In this document: one piece after another, positions 43,910-55,735 of the stretch | How the letters are laid out: each line of letters opens with the position of its first letter | Position numbering within the stretch: the stretch's first letter is position 1 | Assembly: GCA_015178975.1 (NCBI GenBank) | Contig: WHVD01000001.1 | Location: 2,728,001 to 2,792,000 of the forward strand | Origin: Hysterangium stoloniferum | Taxonomy: Eukaryota > Basidiomycota > Agaricomycetes > Hysterangiales > Hysterangiaceae | Reading direction: 5' to 3' | Length of the DNA stretch: 64,000 nt | Made by a program: the position numbers and the translations under genes | Notes under the pieces: model-generated | Databases searched by the model: none | What the model saw: only the letters and a program-made list of their open reading frames with translations | What the model was told of the DNA's origin: nothing

Positions 43910-45130
43910 ATTTGGGCGTGGGTATCCGATCCCGGCTTTTGAGAGGTATTGTATGCGCGGGGGGAAGCTGCGTGAGTGCGTAGGGAACAGGATGGGTAAC
44001 CTGCGGTCGAGTATTCGTGCCCACGGTGCGAGGCAGGGGTTCCTCCCCAGACGTGAGTCTTTCATAGTGTCGTCTCAGTGCTATAGGCTGATACCGACCA
44101 GGTCGTGGATGTGTTTCCAGACGTGCACGTGTTGTGGCTTTCCTGACATCTTTGTTGTATATGCGACAAATGTTCTGCACGTGAGGTGGGTGCCTACAAA
44201 ACGTGGTCAGCGGTGGTTATTCTCCCTTTAAACGCGTGTCATGGACAAGGAGGGAGGCCATTCCTTGAAGAGTCGAGTCATCCTGAGGTACGTCATACTC
44301 ACCCAATGGGTTCGAGCCTGTCTTCTCTCAAGGAGTGACAGGACTCAGAGATCTGGGAAACAGTGGCGACATGGCATCCACCCTCCAATCAATATCCACA
44401 CTTCCAGCCTTCCACATATACTATCCCCTATCCTCTCTCACCCAGGCCTATACCTGCACCCAACAGCTCTTCTCGTCCTGCACTGCCTAGCTTAACTCTG
44501 GCCTCTCCCGTTCGAAAGCCCCCTCTCTCCCAATATTCAATGCTGCCCCGGTCGCAGCCATTCCCTACCGGTCCTTGTCAGAAGGCATTATTTGCACCGG
44601 GAAGGCGGTTGTTGTGGTCGATAGGACATATGGAGGTTCCGGGTGTCTTGATGATATTAGACACCATCTTTCGCTCTTTCCTTTGTCATTACAAACATAA
44701 TAACCCTTTGCTGCGGTCGAAAGTTGCGGCGGCAAGTGACAGTGAGCCTGAACCCTCTGCGGAGTAGATAAATATGATGGAGGATATGGGATGTCCGTTA
44801 TATGGCAAGTAACTACAAGAATACATGCATACATACAATACATATATGTTTGCTGTGAACATAATAATGAACATCTTACGATAAAGCACCACTGCAACAT
44901 ACAAGATTCGGATCGGAGAAGGATCGATGGGATATTATTTTCTAACCTGCAACTAACTATCGAGATTGGTCATAAATGTGTAGAGTGATATGGGGGTACG
45001 AGGGTTTCGAGCGAAGCGGAACATATATATGGTTTCCATTAGAGTCCATGCCATTTTGCATGCGGAGCTCTTTCCAAATATTCAACGCAGTGTAATGATT
45101 CTATAGTGATTGATAAATTACATTGTGGAG
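43910..45130 (+). other. Unrecognised repeated module (three copies in window)
   Basis: Third member of segment B, also at 56660-57960 and inverted at 40990-39990. It contains a conserved stretch reading KLRVCVG...EYSCPWCE in the inverted copy and a Pro/Ser-rich stretch. The CxxC could be half of a zinc site. Frames differ between copies, so none looks like a full gene. The promoter-like 3' half is AT-rich. Confidence 0.3.
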
Positions 45131-45299
45131 ACCCGGTAGAATTTGTGATTTGCACAAGGAGCGTAAGTAAAGGCAAAACAAAGCCTATGTGACTACAATG
45201 CATTATTTAATTTCATGTGGGACTACATGTGATGACGAGGAAGAAGGTAGATGCAATGGGATTGCTGACTGAAGAAACACGATCAATGGCTAATCACCT

Positions 45300-45828
45300 C
45301 ACGGAATTATTATGTTTTACAACAATATCACTGTTTTGTTGGATTGTAGACTTACACTTGGAAACTATGGCGTTATTTCTATCATCTTCTTTGTTAAATA
45401 GTGACTTGTTCTTGAAATTTTATTGGTCGAAGATTTGGATGCCGAATTTCAGGTATGAAACTTGACTTATACAGGCTAGCTTGTGTTGAATCCACAGAAG
45501 CTACTACTGGCTCGCCAGATTGCACCACTCCAATTGTGTACAAGTAATATTACTGAACTGAACATATACCTAACACCGGTGATCCTGACCTGCTCTCACG
45601 ACACCAGGTAGTCGTGTTGTAGCAGTGGGAAATTTAACAGAGAAACTTGAGTTGAAGTCATATCCATTCTTGCAAGGGGTTACAAAGATATCAAAAGTTC
45701 CATCTCATCCATACGTCTCACGTTTTACCCGATACACAATACTAGCTCCAATTGGCAAAGGACAAGGCGAGACAACTGATCAGAAGGCACAACTGACCTA
45801 TCACTACAACGCCGTATGTCAGTTAGCT
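45300..45828. repeat. Spacer ending in a copy of the segment-A end
   Basis: 45608-45828 resembles the right-hand part of segment A (21685-21838 and 53275-53430): gaaacttgagttgaagtcatatccatt, ccatctcatccat, cactacaacgccgtatgtcag. Segment A2 starts directly afterwards at 45829. An A-type unit end therefore precedes an A unit start, as in a tandem array. Confidence 0.55.
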
Positions 45829-46650
45829 GCAACCCGAAGATGTTCTCACCCTAGAGCACGGACTGTTTGAGACATGCGAACCATCACCATGTCCTTTATA
45901 CCGGCACTGTTTCTTGGGGTTGTGCATTGATGCGGACAACCCGTCGGATTCGGCTTCGTCCCGGTAAGGACATCTGGGATGGCCATCAGTCGGAGACCTT
46001 GTGCTTGGTGGGACTTTAGGGGCTGGCGCTAGGGTGGTCTTCAGTTTGTTTCTTGTGGTATTAAAATAAGTCACAACTAATGAGGTATTTCTTGATATTT
46101 GAAGTCAGGGAAGTCAGGAGGTGAAGACTTTCCAGGCTGCTCATAAGCTCGTCCTGCAAGCATACCATGCCCAGTCCCGTCAGGTGGGGGAAAATCCTGA
46201 TTAATGAAGGTTAAGGACGTATGAGAGAAACAAGTGGTGCAACATACTGCATACTAGATGATGAGCCGCCCCAGATGCCCCTATACAACATGTCTGCATA
46301 GACTTCTATATTTGCACAAAATATTAATTTCTCCAATGACATATTATGATAAAGGAGTCACTACCTTGTCCGTGTCCATGATTATTGATCCCTTCACTGT
46401 CCATCACGGTGGTAGTAGTGCTAGCGCTAACATGTGAGGGGTCGAGTTGGCAAGACACAACATGGTGAACGGATGGGACAACCGGGAGCAACGCTATCAC
46501 AGGCATATCTGCAATTATTGCAGATTTTGATGAGTTTCTGTAGATCCCCGCAAAGCAATGAAGTGCAGGAACCAAATGCTGGAGACAGGTCTATCTGCAT
46601 GCTCATACAGGCCAACACTTTCTGATCAGTGGCTTCATCATCGTCATCAA
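45823..46650 (-). CDS. Unrecognised minus-strand gene fragment (copy in A2)
   Basis: Counterpart of 14456-15320. Its acidic 5' exon (about 46650-46430) stays open where A1 has a stop, and its disordered last exon (46030-45823) has two extra residues in frame. No domain recognised. Confidence 0.35.
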
Positions 46651-47173
46651 TGAAGGAATATTCTGTAAATAGTATGATAGTTAAGTAATATATGATGTTA
46701 AGTAAAAATAAATGACAGGAAACCGGTACCATATACTCAGATCCATCATCACCGGCAGTTTGTGACTTGAGGTGGATGGTGGTATTCGTCTTGGGACTGA
46801 TGTGGAATGTCTCATTGTTGGGTCCTGCTCAAATTAAGTCCAGTAAGTATATGATGACATTAGTCAAATGATGCCGCACAAACCTTGCACAATGCGCTGG
46901 GTGAATGATCCCGTCAATAGCAATCCATCCAGCATGAGGGAGCCATACTCTGCAAGATTGAGCCCCTTCCCCCTTTCTTCTCACGAGATATGTGGGGTAT
47001 AGTCCGGATCTTCATTGGCGCCTTTGACATTACCGTCATCCACATGCACAATATCATGACCGGCAGTTTGTGATGTGGGGCGGAAGATCGTATTCGCCTT
47101 GGGAACGATGTGGGGATGGAATGTCCCAACATTGGGTCCTGCTCAAATTAAGTCAAGTCAGTATATGATGGCA

Positions 47174-48730
47174 TTAATTAAGCGATGTCGGACAAACCTT
47201 GGCCAATGTGCTGGGCGAATGATCCCATGAACAGCGATCCATCCAGCATAAGGGGGCCATACTCTCTAAGGTCGACTGCCTTTCCCTTGTCTTCCCACGA
47301 GATACGTGGGGTAGAGTCGGGATCTGCATGGGTGCCCTTGATGCTGCCGTCATCCACAGCAGGTGGGCGATCAGCCGCATTGGTGCCCTCGACTTTACCT
47401 TCATCCTCAGTGGTGCGTGATCAGCTGCGTCGGTGCCCACGACGCTACCGCCATCCACAGTGGGTGCATGATCGGTGGCGTCGATGCCCTCGATTTCACC
47501 GTCATTCACAGCGGGTGCATGATCAGCCACATCAGCACCCTCGACGTTCCCGTCATCTGCAGTGGGTTCGTGATCAGCATCGTTGGTGCCCTCGACGTTC
47601 CCGTCATCCGCAGCGGGTGCGTGATCAGCCGCGTTGGCGCCGTCGACATTCCCGTCATCCACAGCCGGTGGCTGCTCAGCCGCGTCGGCATCCTCGACGT
47701 GCGCGTTTTAAAGACGAGAGTGTGTGAAGTACATGATGGCGCTGAGTAGTGTGAATACCAGGGTGATGTGTATCAAGGCAATACAGGCACCGCCGATCAC
47801 TGCAGCATGTCTAGAAAATCATTGTCAAGTATATAACTATTTGTCACTGTACATAACACTCACTGTTGCTTGAGCTCACGACAGATCATCCCCTCGATGT
47901 GTACATGCAGCGTGTGTGGCAAGTGCGTGACGCAGCTAGGTCTGCCTCCGAATGGCTTGCTCATCAACACCTTCGCAAGGCTGCCTTTTGAGAATGGATA
48001 TAGTCTAACAGGAGTACAACCAGTAAATGACAACATAGCAGGCAACAAATAAGAGCCACCGCCACTCACACATTGCTGTAACAAACTGAATACAAGGAGC
48101 ACTACATGTCACTCACGGGAAGCCAACCAAATAATCCCGCCGCCTGCTCCAGGTTCAAGTCGAGGTGTGTGAACAGCTTGAATCCTGTGTGATGGCAGCC
48201 AAGAAGGGACTAAAACCCCTTTTGAAACCCGGGAGCCGGTAGCCATGCGATATAGACATATCGGTCAGCATATCCAACACCTTGAACTGGGTATCCGAGA
48301 TGTGGCGGTGAAGGATGACTGATAATAATCTTTGCTAGGTGGTGTTGACTTGGTACTGTGGCAGTAATGTGAGTATGGGGGAGGAGGTGGCAATGTGAGA
48401 AAGAAGGGTGGATACACATACCTAGCATTTGAGATGTTGCCGGTGAAAATCCAAGTGGAAATGGAAGTAATGCCCTGAACCATGTTCAACTGTGCCATCA
48501 ACAGACACAGGAACACTGATGGGAGTATTAAGGTGGTCAGAGTGATCCCGCTTAGGACCACGATCAGTCTGGTGGCTTCATTGTTGTTGTAGAAGTGATG
48601 ATTTTATTCAAGTGCTTGGATTAGGTGGTAGTGCAGAATAAACCTGGGTGGTAAGGAACGAGGTTATACCAATGGGCGATATGATAGCGCCAAAAATATC
48701 ATCGATTGCATTAGGAACCATGCATCCAAA
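47174..48730 (-). pseudogene. Broken copy of the four-exon membrane-protein gene
   Basis: Aligns exon by exon with 16201-17575. A 10-bp deletion near 48575 shifts exon 1. A CAA-to-TAA change at about 47709 stops exon 4 just after the last membrane segment, and a 1-bp loss near 47413 shifts the tail. The acidic tail has more repeat units than the A1 copy (at least seven), so the repeat has expanded or contracted since duplication. Probably not functional. Confidence 0.7.
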
Positions 48731-50400
48731 CTTGGAAGATCAAGAAATGCTGGGGAGTTTGTATAGATATTTATTCAGGAGATGAATAGTGATTGTCGAG
48801 TGTCTCACACAGCCTGATGCGGTTTCTTAAGATAGATTAAGCTATGAAATTACATTTCCTTTCTATTAAAAAACAGTATAGGCTGGCTTAATGTCAATGC
48901 ACAAACTGCAATGGCTCAATAAGCTTGTAATGAAGTACTTGTACCAATCAATGTGTCAGTCAGTGAATCACCTTCTGACATGATAGGTTTGGTGATAGGT
49001 TGGATGTACATGGGTTAAACCAGGCATCAGCCCACTGAGCATGGTCAAAGTACAATTCAGTAAACCTTTTTTTTTTTCATTTTGACATCAGTGGAATGAC
49101 GATAATTCTGAATTATTTATGGAAAAATATAAGAGTATTTATCTTTATTGTTTTAGATGTAATGAAACCATATCGGCCGATACCCTACACAACCTCTATT
49201 TGGCGAAAGACACAGAAAGACCAGACGGTTGAGAAATGAAGCATCGGTATCGCCTGTTTTAAGCGTTGAAAGGATGCTTCTTAATGGCGCTTAATTTGAC
49301 AGGGATGACCCATGATAGGCAAGTCGCTAATGCACAGTGCCGGTCATGGGAGGCCGTGGGCTGTGGTATGTGACTCGTGTATGGTATTTGAGCCGATTTT
49401 CAGACGTCTCGGGGATCAAATTCTGTATTTACCCCTGCTTTTTGAATTGTGGTTTTAATATGGAAACATCGCCTCTACTTTTAGCTTGGCTTCTTTCTCC
49501 ATGACCAGTGGTCACACTGGTTACAATCACACGAGGCTTAGAGCACCCATCAAATGGTGGAGGATCGCCAAGAGGGCTGAAACAGCCGAAATACATGGCT
49601 CAAGTATAATGACACGAAACATGTATTGGTGTTTATATCTGGGAGGCCGAGTAAATTTGTTGACTACCTTCCTTCCTTCCTTCTTGACTGGCGTAGTCGT
49701 GGGGTCTATGGCACCGGTATAGTTTAGATACGAAAAGTACACGCGAAGTTCGAATAAACAAAGTAATGCTCAAAATTCGTTAGATATATTGAGATACAAC
49801 GTCTGAGGTATATATATACAATACAGCTCCGAGATATATGTCAAGACGTGTATATGAGATAATTGGAGCGAATGACGAAACGAGAATAAATGGAAATACA
49901 TGTTCATACAACCTATTTTGGTAATTGATTGGCGGAATACGCGCAGGCTTGCAATTCCAACAATCGGTAGTGCATTGACTTGGTATACATTAAACCTGTG
50001 ACACGACATCAGGTGGGGCTAAAGATTGGCGGACGTTGCATGCGATCAAATGGCATGGTGGGGGGCGATCCCGGCGGAAGCCCTTCGTTGGGAGATATAT
50101 TAACTGATACATTAAAATTTATATTCCTAGTCAAACATGTGCTCGATTATTATTTGGTAGCTTCAATCCACAGATTTGTTGGGTATATGCGCTTTACATA
50201 TTAATTGCGTGGATTATTCATAACAAGGTGGTCAAAGACACGGCCTTGGGAGGTTTTACCAGCGTGATCCATCGATATCGAGATGAGATAGGCAAATGTG
50301 TACGAGAATGCGAAAGGGAAAGGTAGGCGGGTAGCGACGGGCGCTGTTTCTGTAGGAACGCTACCTACGTTTGTACAGTTCAATTTTAAGCGACTCCGAA

Positions 50401-50703
50401 ATGGATGCGGACTCGTCACTTGTCACCATTCTCTCGCCCCGAGAAATAGAGTCGCAAGCAGACAGAGGAGCGAATGTACGTGCATCAAAATACCCAAGGT
50501 CGTCGTTCAACTCTCCTCTCCATGCATCGCAGAAAAGTCCAGGAAGTCGTGGAGAGCAGGGTTTGGGCTATTCGCTCGCACTGCCGTGCACGCAATTTCT
50601 GGTTCTGGATATTGTGAATTTAACGACAGTAGCCCCCGTATTAGCCTCGAGGCGTCATGAAACAATAAATGGGCTGATTTTGGGTTCTGAACTGGTCTTC
50701 TGA
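50401..50703 (+). CDS. Small unrecognised ORF (A2 copy)
   Basis: Counterpart of 19268-19573 with one residue less and a few substitutions; ends ...GLILGSELVF. No domain known. Confidence 0.3.
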   Translation: MDADSSLVTILSPREIESQADRGANVRASKYPRSSFNSPLHASQKSPGSRGEQGLGYSLALPCTQFLVLDIVNLTTVAPVLASRRHETINGLILGSELVF

Positions 50704-50971
50704 TAACCGAATAATTTGAGACGACAGGTACAATGTTGTTGTGACAAAAACCGGCAACGCTCATACCCCAAATGCGGGAACACTGCCAGATCGTATATCG
50801 GACTAGACCACCCGCTTATATTTTCCCTTTCATCGTACGAGCTCATTTTTCACCCACACGCGTATATATGTATGCGATGCTATGAAATGCAACCTCAGTC
50901 GTTTCCCTACAGCCCCGCTGGGCAGCGGCTGGGTCTTGGGCGTCCGCTGCTCCTCTTCTATTCTAGCTCGG

Positions 50972-51257
50972 TGTAATCCCGTCGTCAATTGGGATCACTG
51001 GCGGTCACACGAGTTGACAGGATCACGGTGTATTGTCTAGAACTGAGACGATATACAGGATGTTGCAGCGTACGGTAAGTTCTCAGGACTGGAAGACTTC
51101 CTAGCTATTTAAGTATGTGCCGCGATCATGTGTTAATGGAACAATAGTGGAGGTGAACAAAAGGAAACAAGGGGCATATGCGAACAAAGGGAAACAAAGT
51201 GTGGAGGCGAACAAAGGGAAACAAGACAATGCGTAAGACTGGGGCGCCAGGCTTACA
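50972..51257. mobile_element. Small solo LTR (286 bp), absent from A1
   Basis: TGTAATCC...GCTTACA, flanked by a perfect 5-bp target duplication CTCGG (50967-50971 and 51258-51262). The paired site in A1 has a single CTCGG (19836-19840) and no insert, so it came in after the A duplication. Contains imperfect repeats of gaacaaagggaaacaa. Family not identified; too small for a coding element. Confidence 0.85.
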
Positions 51258-52863
51258 CTCGGTCCAATTTTGTCAGTTGTGCCGTCTTTCCTTTTCCTCA
51301 AGGAGAAGAAGTGAAGCATTGGCCAACCCAATCAAAGCCAAACCATGAAGACTAAACATCCATCGACCTGATGCACCAACTTGGGAGCTCCCAAATCAAG
51401 CTCGGCCTCTTCCACCTTTATTTCATTTCCTTCCCATCCACATTCAATGTCCTCTCTCTTGTCACGCTCGTAGCATTATGAATAGGCTCCATCTTGGACA
51501 ACATCCTCCTACTCTCCCAACCTCCCAACCTCCCCAAACTCAAACCCAAACTCAAACCCAAACCTGTCCCGTCAAAGACAGTTGCGGCAACTGTGATGCA
51601 TCCTCTAAATGTTCAAAGTAAATGGCATGCACATACCCTCTCGTCTTGTTGCATCTGTTGCATCTCTTTCCTAGTCTCCTTCTCTCGCACCTTGCGTGGG
51701 TTTTAACAGGACACAGTTGGTAAACGAAAGAGCTTCTGGGACTTTGTCAACTATGAGCAGGTGCTGTAACTGCGACGGGACTGTTGGGAATTTCTTGTTC
51801 AGTCGTCATGGTGCAGTGTTTGGCAAGGCTTAGACTTTGGGCATGGCCTCGAACTCGTCAACATACCTTATCGAAGGCGACGCGCAAGAAGATTTGCCCA
51901 TGCTGCGTGACCCTGGTGGCAGTGCTGTGGTCTTCTATGCAAAGCCGTCAGTGATGCCTGGATGCCTCAGACACGATCAGTCGACTGGCTCAGGACTTAG
52001 GCAGCGGGGATCGGGCAAGCTGGCACCTATTCAGGCCGACACGGCTGATAATGATATTCGGTTTCTTCCGATACTTTTACCAAACCGTGCCTCCAATTTC
52101 TCTCCATACTAGCACGGCTCCCCATGCAAACATTATCAGTATGGATTTACCCTCAAGTGATAGAGCCTTATAATCCTTTATTAATTTGAAGAGTTTATTC
52201 CCCAACGGAACGGTCGATTGTCTAAGTGTGCTTAAAGGTATTCGTCAAGGTTTGATAGGAATATCGAGGCGACAGCATAGCAGTCCCCAGGAAGTTGCGG
52301 GGAACCATTTTAGCTGAGGTCTATTACATGCGCTATCACTACTATGACTCTGCCGATCTTCGCTTCTTCGCTAGTGCCAAGCCCAGAAATAAAGGTGGTA
52401 TACATATTTATGAGAAGCCATTTCCCTGGATATCGGATATTAGGCGGGTAAGACGGCCTTCTTTAAAATGATTTTAACATGAAATGGATCGCGTTTACCA
52501 GAAGTGAACATACCTCAAGAGATCCACCCCCTCTTTAACAATTATGTTCAATTGCCCCACTGTTAACTGTTTTTTAAGCAGTCTATTCCTTGTCTTTTCC
52601 CCCTCGCCTGTGCCTGTGAGCCTTACAACCCTCCTTTGGTGCTCCTCCACATGTGTGTTGAAGAATCACTTCCCAATCAAAATCTGCATGTAGGCGGAAA
52701 ATTCATGATGTCGTTCACTATACCCTCTCAGGTAGACCCCTTGCCAGTGTCTCAGCCAGTGTATTGTATTAAGGTGGCCCAGCGATAGCTATATTTAAAA
52801 AAAATGCTGTCTCATTTGTTCATCCGGTTCCGCCACGTGCCCTTATAATTCGCTGTTCGTCCA

Positions 52864-53159
52864 CTATACCGTCTTCACGTGACCAACGTGAATCAAAATT
52901 ATTATAATTTTAAAAAGCAGTCCAAATAAAACAAACTGCCCATAAGTAAAACCCACACCTGTTCTACATCTCGCCCAACCAGCCTCATCCACTGCAATTC
53001 CATCGTGTCCATGGTGAGGTCCAACTGTGTTGCCGTGGGCAGCTCGGGTAGCCGCTGCCTCGCCATTAGCCCCGTCTGCTGCAATTCTCCCATCATGTCC
53101 TTGGCAATAACCAACCACATTGCGTGGTAAAGACAGACCGTGTCACCATTAACAACCAA
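52864..53159 (-). CDS. Small unrecognised ORF near end of segment A2
   Basis: 85-residue open frame (53159-52902) with LPTATQLDLTMDTMELQW. The A1 copy (about 21560-21300) is interrupted by a stop. Splice-like flanks are unclear. It may be an exon of an eroded gene. Confidence 0.2.
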
Positions 53160-53574
53160 AACTGTCTAGGTCGCCGCCCGCCTCCCGAGAAGTCTGTATT
53201 GGACACGGGAACTCGGCCAGAGCGCACCACTGCAAATATGTAAGAGTAATATAATTAACTGATACCCCCAGCACCGGAAGACTCAACAGCGAAACTTGAG
53301 CTGAAGTCATATCCATTACTGAAAAGAGTTAAAAAAAATATCACAAGTTTCATCTCATCCATCTTTATTCTTCATTACCAAAGGCACAAGTGACTTATCG
53401 CTACAACGCCATATGTCAGCTAGCACATCATGATACTTTTCATTCTACTCGATGAACTATTGATAAGATCGTGCGTCTCTTCTTTTAATGATGAATGATC
53501 GATCTAATCCATTGTATTCCAGCAGTTCCACTATTGACATAGTCCACACCGTGACTAGGGTTTTGCCTCTTTCG

Positions 53575-55735
53575 CCGTCGCTCAACTCGTAGCCGTCGAT
53601 GATACCAGAATGGTCGATATCATACGTCAATTACGCGGTATCCTTGATTCGTTTTCATCGGTCACGGTCCGAGGAAGAAACGATATTAGTGAACACGTAC
53701 GCTCATTCTGACATCTCCAAGATCAAGCCCGTTGGCTTATAGTAATTATATAGTGCTTGGTTCATAGAAGGAATTTCCAAGTGTTACGCACCATATCGAT
53801 CGCGAAACATAATCATTATGATGATGAAAAGGCAGGAAATCATCGAGTCGCCTTGCGGTGGAGTGTCAAACTTTGTGAAGCGAAGGCTGAAAGTGACGGT
53901 AAGGTGGTATTAGTCAAAATGTACGAAGGCGGGAGACCCACATGGGATTTGAGACACAAAGAGGTACGAGTTCTCTTTTGGCTGGTTTGGATTTCAGAAA
54001 ATATTTGCAACATGTCACACTTTTGATATAGTTCCAACGCGACCTCACTTCCTATCAAGACGTGTGGTAAGAATGAGACACATCAGATTAAATAACCCAA
54101 GTAGTCCAATCACATTCATGTTCAGGGATCCTAGCGTTGCTGAGTTCTTGGGCTACAGTAACGCACAAGACAATGTACTTTGCCAAGTTTTCCGTAATCC
54201 GGGCCCTGAACCTGAGGACGCATGCAATTGGCTCGAACGCACCAGATTATCCGGTCGAGAAACCATTTTGGGACTGTGGGACATGGTGAATGAAATTACT
54301 TGCGATATTTCCAAGCTAACGCGATATACTTTAGAGGGATTCTTACAATGTGACGTACTTGAATACTTTCCCTCCCGCAAATGCTGATGTGACATTGAGA
54401 CATTAGGGTTTAGTTGAATTCTGTTCCAACAGCGAATTTCGAATTGAAAAGCTCGTTCATTAATTCGACTGACATCAGTGTAAGGATATGCAACGGGATT
54501 TCATGTGGGTGAGGGGATGACAAAGTCCCTACCGAAATACATGTGATGACTAAGCTACTGTAAAGTACGAAATAGCCGAGCATCAACAACATGCAATACT
54601 ATGACTTCTAACAATCAGATGTCAATTAACTTTCTCTATTCAGTTTTTAAATCCCGGCGATTCAATTGTCACTGTCACAGACTGTCCTGCCAATCGACAT
54701 CATCTGAAGCTTGTGTATACCGGAACACTGGTCAGCCGTGCCCTAGGGCACTATGGGAGATGGTATCCCTGTGTTTATACCGGTCACTTTGGCACCAATC
54801 CATCATCAGCAGACTCTACCGTAAACTTATTCATGTCTGAAGTGTATTCATGGTGTCTCGGCACGGCTTTAATGGATCAACAACTTCGAAGCTCGCACAC
54901 CATTCATCAATTGGCCAATCAACTACTGGACTTCGAGTTTCTGAGACCAATTGTGGGCTATATCAAGGATGGAGATCTGGGGTCCATCACTTTGTGGGAC
55001 GTGGGCTATCGGGATAAAGTTACAGGCGATTTTGTAGTGTGTGGGAATCTACATGAGTGGTTCTCTGAAACCTTCGGTATAGAACCCTCAGTCGAGGTTC
55101 GTGTTCATATCAACGAGCGAGAGTCTAGATATTTAGACGAGGGTGAGAGTGTAACAATACCAGGTGGAAAACCAATCAGAAGGTATTTTTCAAGCTAGCA
55201 CACTGACCCGATCGTTGCTCAGTTTTCTGCCCCATAGATATACCTGTGATATTGAGGAAGCCAGTATCGACGATTTCTGCCGTCCCCATGTCGATATCGA
55301 CAAATTCTGCTGGCCCTCCTCTAAACTGCAGAAAGCATGGAGAGCATACGCACCGCTTTACATAGAGGAAAATGGGATCATGGGTATCCCTCCACATGAG
55401 TTGATGATCAGTAAGCACAAAAGTCTTTTGGAAATGATATTGAACCCTTTGTGACAACAGTAATGCACTGGCAGACAAGAGTAGCGGTGGAAATGCCTCA
55501 GAATTTGTTTGTTTCACTTCCCCATTCATCAATGTGAGAGCCTGACAGAATTCAGTCACTCCGGAGATGTGGAACTGCGTACCATATTCTTGTTTAAACC
55601 TACCTCTCCACGTTATATTTTTGCCCCCTCGGGGAGACCTGTCCTAGACGTGCAGTTGCGTGCTTCTTATGATGCGGAACCCAGTTGGATAAATGATCCT
55701 GTGTGGCCGGACACGGTATTTGAGCGAGACCCGTG
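53575..55735 (+). pseudogene. Kinase-like gene, copy 4 (most complete 3' part)
   Basis: Exon-like stretches: about 53575-53710 (VAQLVAVDDTRMVD), 53757-53962 (WSVKLCEAKAESDGKVVLVK), 53998-54387 (VAEFLGYSNAQDNVLCQVF, ending SRKC), 54632-55198 (VGYRDKVTGDFVVCGNLHEWF), 55230-55425 (APLYIEENG) and 55555-55735 (RYIFAPSGRPVLDVQLRAS). The helical N-terminal exons of copy 1 are missing: sequence jumps from the equivalent of 21973 to that of 22945 at about 53565. A stop lies near 53711. Probably a non-functional paralog. The C-terminal half has no recognised fold. Confidence 0.45.

Larger units (their letters stand above)
40990..45300. repeat. Segmental duplication B, copy 1
   Basis: Colinear with 54115-57960: kinase-like gene 3' part (41003-42470), a spacer with a conserved block (42700-42890 versus 56000-56180), a short conserved exon (43570-43870 versus 56340-56625) and a module at 43910-45130 (versus 56660-57960). 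By eye about 85-90% alike with many indels. Older than the A1/A2 split. Confidence 0.75.
45829..54440. repeat. Segmental duplication A, copy 2
   Basis: Partner of 14456-23805 (see there). It continues directly into segment B2, so 45829-57960 shows the unbroken A-B order that Gypsy A interrupts in the first copy. It lacks the exons for the helical N-terminal domain. Confidence 0.85.

Noticed and set aside
53963-53996. 34-bp intron in the kinase-like gene copies 1 and 4
   Set aside because: Too short for a normal intron, and the inverted copy 2 has 33 bp there and reads straight through, so a length change in coding sequence is more likely.
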